Assembly: GCA_020721905.1 (NCBI GenBank)
Contig: DYLU01000026.1
Coordinates: 1-38,722, forward strand
DNA: 38,722 nucleotides
Direction of reading: 5' to 3'
DNA from: Leptospira biflexa
Lineage (GTDB): Bacteria > Spirochaetota > UBA4802 > UB4802
Part shown: one piece after another, positions 33,747 to 38,722 of the stretch
Numbering within the stretch: the stretch's first letter is position 1
Layout: every line of letters begins with the position of its first letter
Translations under genes and position numbers: made by a program
Notes under the pieces: generated by a model
Database searches by the model: none
What the model was told of the DNA's origin: nothing
What the model saw: only the letters and a program-made list of their open reading frames with translations

Positions 33747-34202
33747 TTATTTACCGGTATCCTTCTTCCTTACATAAATATATTTGTGAACACGGGCTAC
33801 CACTTCATCCTGTTCATCTTTAACCTGTGCTACAAATTCCGGAACTGCTTTCCCTTTTTCATCAACTTCCTTTTTTATCAGTTTTACCGTTTCATCAGGG
33901 ATATAAAATTCAGCATGTACTGTTGAACGCCCAGGCCTTAAAAATTCAATTTTTGCAGATTTATCCCATACAATATACTCTTTCCCCAGCATATCCATTA
34001 ATAAAATCATATAAAACGGGTCGCACATGGTATATAGCGATCCGCCAAAGTGTGTACCCACATAATTACGGTTATACCATGTAAGCTTCATCGATACCAA
34101 AACCTTATTTGCGGTATCATCAAACTTTATCCGTATTCCAGCCCCTAAAAATGGTGGATAAAGGTTAACCAGTTTTCTAAGTATTCGTTGCCGTGTTGTC
34201 AT
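33747..34202 (-). CDS. DUF4442 hotdog-fold (thioesterase-like) protein
   Basis: The 151-aa product starts at the ATG at 34202, four bases after AAGGTGA; an in-frame TTG at 34241 lacks a ribosome site. Sequence features of the DUF4442 hotdog family are visible: NLYPPFLGAGIRI, the strand VLVSMKLTWYNRNYVGTHFGGSLYTMCDPFYM (helix over the sheet) and KSAKIEFLRPGRSTVHAEF. Such proteins are distantly related to acyl-CoA thioesterases; activity is unproven. It is the first gene of a pair with sua5; the functional link, if any, is unclear. Confidence 0.85.
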   Translation of the reverse strand: MTTRQRILRKLVNLYPPFLGAGIRIKFDDTANKVLVSMKLTWYNRNYVGTHFGGSLYTMCDPFYMILLMDMLGKEYIVWDKSAKIEFLRPGRSTVHAEFYIPDETVKLIKKEVDEKGKAVPEFVAQVKDEQDEVVARVHKYIYVRKKDTGK

Positions 34203-34324
34203 ACTCACCTTTTTATTACATGTATAATGTATTGAGCTCAATAACAGTATGATATAGTATTATATAACATAATATAATTCATGCTAAAAATTTTCCTGGG
34301 CCATATCATGATTTCAAAATTGAA

Positions 34325-34353
34325 TTGACGTGCCTGCTGAATTATACTAAATA
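34325..34353 (+). promoter_or_regulatory. Candidate promoter for the small barrel-like protein
   Basis: TTGACG (34325-34330), 17-bp spacer, TAAATA (34348-34353). The -10 is a four-of-six match. Confidence 0.35.
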
Positions 34354-34399
34354 ATAATTCTACCTAACAAATCATTAATAATGCCATTGAGGTGAACCC

Positions 34400-34858
34400 A
34401 TGAAAAATATTGTGTTGCCACTCATTATTGTATTGATGTTTACAACCATAGTTTCTGCTGCAAACAGTATTGGTGCTGGCTTCATTTTAGGTGATCCATC
34501 AGGATTAACAGCTAAAATTTTTATGGAAAAAAGCAATGCCATAGACATTGGCATAGGAGAATCTGCAGATGATTTATATATATATGCAGATTATTTACGC
34601 CATTTTTATGGTGTTTTCCCAATTAACGAACTTGTATTTTACCTTGGCGCTGGTGCAGGGTTTCATAAATGGGAAAAAGATGTAAAAAACGAGTCAGAAG
34701 AAGAAAACCGAATTGATGTACGTATCCCGTTAGGGATGGAATATACATTCACAAAAATACCCGTTGGTATATTTCTTGAACTTGTTCCTGCATTGCGCAT
34801 TATCCCTGATGTGAATTTTGATATTCGCGGAGGTTTGGGGGCACGATATTATTTTTAA
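34400..34858 (+). CDS. Small secreted, outer-membrane beta-barrel-like protein
   Basis: The 152-aa product has a signal peptide (MKNIVLPLIIVLMFTTIVSA, cut before ANS). The mature part is a series of short amphipathic strands with glycine turns (SIGAGFILGDPSGLTAKIFM, AIDIGIGESADDLYIYADYL, LVFYLGAGAGFHKWEKD, RIPLGMEYTFTKIPVGIFLE), ending in ...GGLGARYYF. A C-terminal aromatic residue on a final strand is the usual signal for outer-membrane assembly. Start: ATG five bases after GAGGTGAA. Single gene; function not recognised. Confidence 0.85.
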   Translation: MKNIVLPLIIVLMFTTIVSAANSIGAGFILGDPSGLTAKIFMEKSNAIDIGIGESADDLYIYADYLRHFYGVFPINELVFYLGAGAGFHKWEKDVKNESEEENRIDVRIPLGMEYTFTKIPVGIFLELVPALRIIPDVNFDIRGGLGARYYF

Positions 34859-34870
34859 TTATTGTATGTT

Positions 34871-34904
34871 TCACGCAGAGTATACACAGAAATACTCTGC
34901 GTGA
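34871..34904. terminator. Hairpin between convergent genes (likely bidirectional terminator)
   Basis: Perfect 13-bp arms TCACGCAGAGTAT and ATACTCTGCGTGA enclose 8 nt, in the gap between the barrel-like gene and ugd. Tails have no strong T-run, so efficiency is uncertain. Confidence 0.5.
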
Positions 34905-34924
34905 TGGTATCGCAATAACAAATC

Positions 34925-36259
34925 CTATTGGACTTTACCCACACCAATTTGATAAATTTCAAAACCATCTTTTTGCAATTTTTTCATGTTATACTGATTC
35001 CTGCCATCAAAGATAACCGGGTTTTTCAATCGCTTTTTGACCTCATCAAAATCCGGGCTTCTGAATTCTTTCCACTCAGTAACCAGCAGTAATGCTTCCG
35101 CACCAGTGAGTGCATCATATTTACTATCGCAATACTCAATGTTCTGTAATCCTTTGAGATAAAATCCTTTTGCCTGTTCTGTTGCCCTGGGGTCATAGGC
35201 TTTAACTCTTGCATTTCTTTTTAATAATTCTTTTATGATGGTGATGCTTGCAGCTTCACGCATATCATCAGTTTCAGGCTTGAAGGCAAGCCCCCAGATT
35301 GCAAAAACCTTACCCGACAGATCCTGGCCAAAACGTTTCACAACCTTATCCACCAGTGAAAGTTTTTGCCTGGCATTTACTTCCTCAACTGCGGTGATTA
35401 TCTTTGGCTCATATCCGTAATCCCTTGAAGTCTTTATCAGTGCCTGCACATCCTTGGGGAAACATGAACCGCCATACCCAACACCGGGATATATAAAACT
35501 GTAGCCAATTCTGTGGTCGCTTCCAATACCAATGCGCACCATATTAACATCAGCTCCTGCCTTTTCGCAAATAGTGGCTATTTCATTCATAAAGCTTATC
35601 TTGGTGGCAAGCATTGCATTGGCCGCATACTTTGTCATTTCTGCACTTCGTATATCCATTGCTATAAAGCGCTCATGGCTGTGTGTAAATGGTGCATAGA
35701 GTTCTTTCATTACTGCAAGCGATTCGTCATCATCAGTTCCAATGATAACTCTGTCAGGTCGCATAAAATCTTCAACTGCAGCACCCTCTTTCAAGAATTC
35801 CGGATTGCTTACTACCATAACCTTGAATGTAACACCACGCTTTTTCAGCTCTTCCTGAATGGTTGCTTTAACTTTTTCAGCAGTGCCAACCGGTACTGTT
35901 GATTTATCTACAACAACTATGTCATGGTTCATGTATTTTCCAACAGACTGTGCAACATCAAGAACATACCGCAAATCAGCGCTACCATCCTCGCCCATCG
36001 GTGTTCCTACTGCAATAAACAGCACATTGGTTTTTTCAAGTGCTTCCTTAACATCAGTGGTAAAATGCAGATTCCCCTTTCTATAATTTTCAATAACAAG
36101 TTCATCTAATCCCGGTTCATAAATTGGTATAATCCCTTTTTTTAGTTTTTCAATCTTATCGCTGTCAGTATCCACGCAAATTACCGTATTACCCATCACT
36201 GCAAAACATGTACCGGTAACAAGACCCACATAGCCGGTTCCAACAACACTTATCTTCAT
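34925..36259 (-). CDS. ugd: UDP-glucose 6-dehydrogenase
   Basis: The 444-aa enzyme oxidises UDP-glucose to UDP-glucuronate with NAD for surface polysaccharides. It has the N-terminal Rossmann motif VVGTGYVGLVTGTCFA, the conserved FIAVGTPMGEDGSAD and STVPVGTAEKV, the Glu region NPEFLKEGAAVEDF, and the catalytic Cys in GVGYGGSCFPKD (Cys266). The C-terminal NAD-like domain follows (FAIWGLAFKPETDDMREAAS). Start: ATG nine bases after GAGG, with a candidate extended -10 promoter upstream. No other polysaccharide genes are adjacent. Confidence 0.97.
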   Translation of the reverse strand: MKISVVGTGYVGLVTGTCFAVMGNTVICVDTDSDKIEKLKKGIIPIYEPGLDELVIENYRKGNLHFTTDVKEALEKTNVLFIAVGTPMGEDGSADLRYVLDVAQSVGKYMNHDIVVVDKSTVPVGTAEKVKATIQEELKKRGVTFKVMVVSNPEFLKEGAAVEDFMRPDRVIIGTDDDESLAVMKELYAPFTHSHERFIAMDIRSAEMTKYAANAMLATKISFMNEIATICEKAGADVNMVRIGIGSDHRIGYSFIYPGVGYGGSCFPKDVQALIKTSRDYGYEPKIITAVEEVNARQKLSLVDKVVKRFGQDLSGKVFAIWGLAFKPETDDMREAASITIIKELLKRNARVKAYDPRATEQAKGFYLKGLQNIEYCDSKYDALTGAEALLLVTEWKEFRSPDFDEVKKRLKNPVIFDGRNQYNMKKLQKDGFEIYQIGVGKVQ

Positions 36260-36294
36260 ATTTATATCCTCTCTATATACAAATTATTATTTAC

Positions 36295-36303
36295 ATTATA
36301 GCA
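36295..36303 (-). promoter_or_regulatory. Extended -10 promoter of ugd
   Basis: Minus strand reads TGCTATAAT, a perfect -10 with the TGN extension (36303-36295). The region where a -35 would fall contains the GCGATAGTT motif (36321-36313) instead of a consensus -35. Confidence 0.45.
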
Positions 36304-36312
36304 TGTTATAAA

Positions 36313-36321
36313 AACTATCGC
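36313..36321 (-). repeat. GCGATAGTT motif, site 12 (intergenic)
   Basis: Between the oxidase gene and ugd, lying about where the ugd -35 element would be. Confidence 0.65.
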
Positions 36322-36341
36322 ACACATACACAAAACAATAA

Positions 36342-37535
36342 TTACATACAATATTTATCAACAATTAATTTTGCAAAGTATAATGAACTGGTAAATGCCG
36401 GTGATATAGCATTGAGCACGTGTACCGTATGTGCATCATGATAGATACAAAAATCCATTACCAGCTCTTTTTTTGTCCAATCAATCAGCTGCGGTCGTAT
36501 CCCTGCTTTGGTAGTTTTTTCAATGTCATTGTACAATAGCTCCTTAACCAATCCCCTTGCATCACGATAAAAAAAATAGCGAATATATTTTTTTGGTTCA
36601 TCAAGTGCAACACTACGAAAGCCTTTATTGGTAAAAAGAAGCACCGCATCATCAAGCAGTATTGATGCACTTTCAAGCCCAAGTCCCTGCAGAAGCCCAT
36701 AGTGTTCCCTGCCAAAGACAGGCATTGCAGTAGGCCCTATATATACATCGCCATAAGGATTTGCAGTAAAATGCACACCCAAAAAAGGATTCCTAATATC
36801 AGGTACTGGATAAATATTACCATTAACTTTAAGAGCACCTGATTTTTTTAATTTTGTATAGATTCCTTTAAACGGTATTAATGTTAAATTATGTGCCAGA
36901 CCCCGGTGGTGGGCAATAACATCACTGTAGGCACCAGCACAGTTGATGAGTTTGCTAAATTGTATTTTGTAGTCACCTGCTATTATGGTATTTTCATTTT
37001 CAAAACGTTTAAACGGCGTATTGAACAATACATGCACACCTTTCTGTGTACAATCATCATATAATGCCTGCATCACCACCTTTGGATCAACCACAGCCGT
37101 CTGTGGCGAAAACAATGCTTCCTGATATGTTTTTGCGCAGGGCTCGATGTCAGCCAGCTGCTTTGCATTAACCAACTTCACTTCAACGCCATTATTTTTT
37201 GCGCGCGTTTCAAGCATGTGCAGCGTTTGCAATTCTTTACTGTTCCTGGCAACAATCACTTTACCGGTTTTGCGTACTAGCACACCTTTTGATTTACAAA
37301 ATGACTTCATAAGTCTGTTGCCTTCAATACAGGTACTGGCTTTCATGCTTCCTGCTTTGTAATAAATGCCTGCATGAAGCACTCCGCTATTGCGTCCTGA
37401 AGCATGAAGACCGGCATGTTCTTCTTTTTCACAAACAACTATTTTTTTCTTTTTTTTAAGCGATAGTTCCCGTGCCACTGCCAGGCCAACAATACCCGCG
37501 CCAATAATACAGTATTCAGTTTCAATTTTCTTCAT
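36342..37535 (-). CDS. FAD-dependent oxidase, L-2-hydroxyglutarate oxidase (LhgO) type
   Basis: The 397-aa protein has the FAD-binding dinucleotide motif IIGAGIVGLAVARELS near the N-terminus, then the LhgO-type HASGRNSGVLHAGIYYKAGSMK block, VKLVNAKQLADIEP, a second FAD contact LINCAGAYSDVIAHH, and PFKGIYTKL ... YPVPDIRNPFLGVHFT. These match enzymes oxidising L-2-hydroxyglutarate to 2-oxoglutarate and passing electrons to the respiratory chain. A poly-Lys stretch (LKKKKKIVV) includes the coding of a GCGATAGTT motif next to it. The nearest ribosome site, GAGGG, is 13 bases from the ATG, rather far. Related glycerol-3-phosphate-type oxidases are the main alternative. Confidence 0.88.
   Translation of the reverse strand: MKKIETEYCIIGAGIVGLAVARELSLKKKKKIVVCEKEEHAGLHASGRNSGVLHAGIYYKAGSMKASTCIEGNRLMKSFCKSKGVLVRKTGKVIVARNSKELQTLHMLETRAKNNGVEVKLVNAKQLADIEPCAKTYQEALFSPQTAVVDPKVVMQALYDDCTQKGVHVLFNTPFKRFENENTIIAGDYKIQFSKLINCAGAYSDVIAHHRGLAHNLTLIPFKGIYTKLKKSGALKVNGNIYPVPDIRNPFLGVHFTANPYGDVYIGPTAMPVFGREHYGLLQGLGLESASILLDDAVLLFTNKGFRSVALDEPKKYIRYFFYRDARGLVKELLYNDIEKTTKAGIRPQLIDWTKKELVMDFCIYHDAHTVHVLNAISPAFTSSLYFAKLIVDKYCM
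37460..37468 (+). repeat. GCGATAGTT motif, site 13
   Basis: Extended GCGATAGTTCC, in the LhgO-type gene, read as Glu-Leu-Ser-Leu. Confidence 0.65.
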
Positions 37536-37644
37536 AAGACGTTTGTTCCCTCAATTGCAATCTGAGTGGCATTAATATGTGCTACATCACTTTGCCATCA
37601 AAAGCGCCAAAAGTATACGTAAATTTTATCAATCATATTGAAAA

Positions 37645-38430
37645 TTATGGAATTATTGTAAGTATATCGCCATCGGAAGGAAATTCAATGGTTTTATCCA
37701 GAGAAGTAACCAGTGATTTCATTTTTAGAAGCTGTTCCTGAAAATTTACATCTATTATCGGATACACATGAACCGCATAAACCTCATGTGGCCATGAACC
37801 ACTTTTTATTATTGTAACTACATCCTTTGAAGAAAGATGCAGTGGATATGTATCATCAGAAGCTATTCCCCATTCTATCACAGCAATATCTGCTGAGGAA
37901 AGCAGTCCCTGCAGTGCATCGCAGTAACCGGTATCACCGGTAATTGCCACTGACCGCGTACCAAAATCAAAACGGTATCCAGACGAAAAGTCGCCATGTG
38001 CCAGTGTAACAGCTTCTACTGTGTATCCATTACCTTCAAAGGTATCGCCATTGTTTAATTCAATCAGTTCCACCTTGAACGGCAGTGGATAGTCACCCAT
38101 AAAAGGCAAAAGCCTGTCACGGTAAAAATTATGCAACCCCTTAGGTCCTGCAATTGTTAATGTTTCTGTTCTGTGTCCTGTATGGTCCCACATCTCACCC
38201 CATAAAAGGTCAGGGAGTCCCGATACATGATCAACATGATAATGAGTAAGGATTATTGTTGAAATGTTGCTGTAGTTGAAAGCAGGATCATTGAGCGAAG
38301 CAATTGCATGATATGCTCCGCCGCCACAATCAACACAGATAAGCTCGCCATCAACGGAAAACACCAGTGACTGGGGTTTTCGTGAGCTTGCATTGCAGGT
38401 CCCTGTTCCAATAAAAGCTAATTTTACCAT
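37645..38430 (-). CDS. Metallo-beta-lactamase-fold protein, RNase Z-like
   Basis: The 261-aa protein begins FIGTGTCNASSRKPQSLVF, like RNase Z/ElaC relatives, and has the metal motif HYHVDH (in ILTHYHVDHVSGLPDLLWG), an Asp in VAITGDTGYCDAL, and a final metal His in VYAVHVYPI. Compared with true RNase Z (~305 aa) it lacks an obvious flexible exosite arm, so a tRNA 3' processing role is uncertain; other phosphodiesterase-like activity is possible. Start: ATG ten bases after AAAGG. Confidence 0.85.
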   Translation of the reverse strand: MVKLAFIGTGTCNASSRKPQSLVFSVDGELICVDCGGGAYHAIASLNDPAFNYSNISTIILTHYHVDHVSGLPDLLWGEMWDHTGHRTETLTIAGPKGLHNFYRDRLLPFMGDYPLPFKVELIELNNGDTFEGNGYTVEAVTLAHGDFSSGYRFDFGTRSVAITGDTGYCDALQGLLSSADIAVIEWGIASDDTYPLHLSSKDVVTIIKSGSWPHEVYAVHVYPIIDVNFQEQLLKMKSLVTSLDKTIEFPSDGDILTIIP

Positions 38431-38550
38431 AAAATTATACCTTTACAGATAGTATCACTGATAGTATAACAACGATATTCAAAAAATATAGTGATTTAGC
38501 AGAAATCATATTTAAAAAAATCATTAACTACTTATTGGTACTTTTAACCT

Positions 38551-38640
38551 ATTTTGACGCAATAACATTTTATCCTTTATTAAATTATTTAATATAAGGA
38601 TTCAGCTTTAATTTTGTTTAATAGAAAAAAACGTCAAAAT
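38551..38640. repeat. Distant inverted repeat ATTTTGACG / CGTCAAAAT
   Basis: Perfect 9-bp arms at 38551-38559 and 38632-38640, 72 nt apart, in the AT-rich gap between the last two minus-strand genes. The second arm, read on the minus strand, is followed by a T-run and could belong to a weak terminator for the partial gene. Nothing else is evident in 38431-38649. Confidence 0.3.
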
Positions 38641-38649
38641 TGCTCTGTA

Positions 38650-38722
38650 TTACTGTTCGTATAAGGCTTTTTCTACTATATCCGGGTGTGGTCCCCAGTA
38701 TACGGTTATGTAAAATATATTA
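38650..38722 (-). CDS. C-terminal fragment of an unidentified gene (cut by window edge)
   Basis: On the minus strand the last 23 codons before a TAA stop at 38652-38650 read ...ITVYWGPHPDIVEKALYEQ, a protein-like composition, unlike the other two frames. The gene continues beyond the window. Too little remains to name it. Confidence 0.45.
   Translation of the reverse strand, partial: NIFYITVYWGPHPDIVEKALYEQ

Overview
This window looks like core chromosome from a diderm, low-G+C bacterium. A spirochaete (Spirochaetota) is my best guess, with moderate confidence. The guess rests on several lipoproteins with loose lipoboxes, an RsbU/SpoIIE-type membrane phosphatase, a class II (B12-dependent) ribonucleotide reductase, many TPR/HEAT proteins, and envelope proteins whose C-termini carry a 'GxFYKGxRLWGY' membrane module. 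TGA is used as a stop. I see no tRNA, rRNA, CRISPR array, insertion sequence or prophage.

Layout. 1-2392 is the minus-strand rimP-nusA-infB operon (infB cut by the window edge), with a strong promoter and an intrinsic terminator in its leader. 2499-5591 is a large HEAT-like protein on the plus strand. 5649-7447 holds a DppF/OppF-type ATPase overlapping a TPR gene; 7677-8711 is a TPR lipoprotein. 8768-10802 is a MoxR ATPase + CoxE-like VWA pair, followed by yjbQ and a divergent helical protein of unknown function. 13153-14660 is a small minus operon (DUF167, lipoprotein, MnmD-like methyltransferase). Upstream of it lies a candidate independent ~165-nt structured RNA with its own promoter and terminator (14692-14856). 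An alpha/beta-hydrolase lipoprotein (15140-16102) sits behind a TetR-type palindrome. 16153-20283 is nrdJ-prmA-MBL hydrolase, then carA.

21651-32666 is a long, tightly packed minus-strand operon: pgi, tmk, a GAF protein with what looks like a dead PP2C domain, an active membrane SpoIIE/PP2C phosphatase, an SppA protease fused to a beta-rich N-terminal domain, and two paralogous envelope proteins. 32790-34202 is Sua5/TsaC + DUF4442; 34400 is a small outer-membrane barrel-like protein; 34925-38430 carries ugd, an LhgO-type oxidase and an RNase Z-like MBL protein. A C-terminal fragment of another gene ends the window.

The most striking signal is not a gene. A non-palindromic 9-mer, GCGATAGTT (often GCGATAGTTCC), occurs 13 times on both strands, mostly inside genes and in all three reading frames. 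By a hand estimate that is tens of times the chance expectation. It behaves like a genome-wide DNA-level signal, comparable to HIP1 or DNA uptake sequences.
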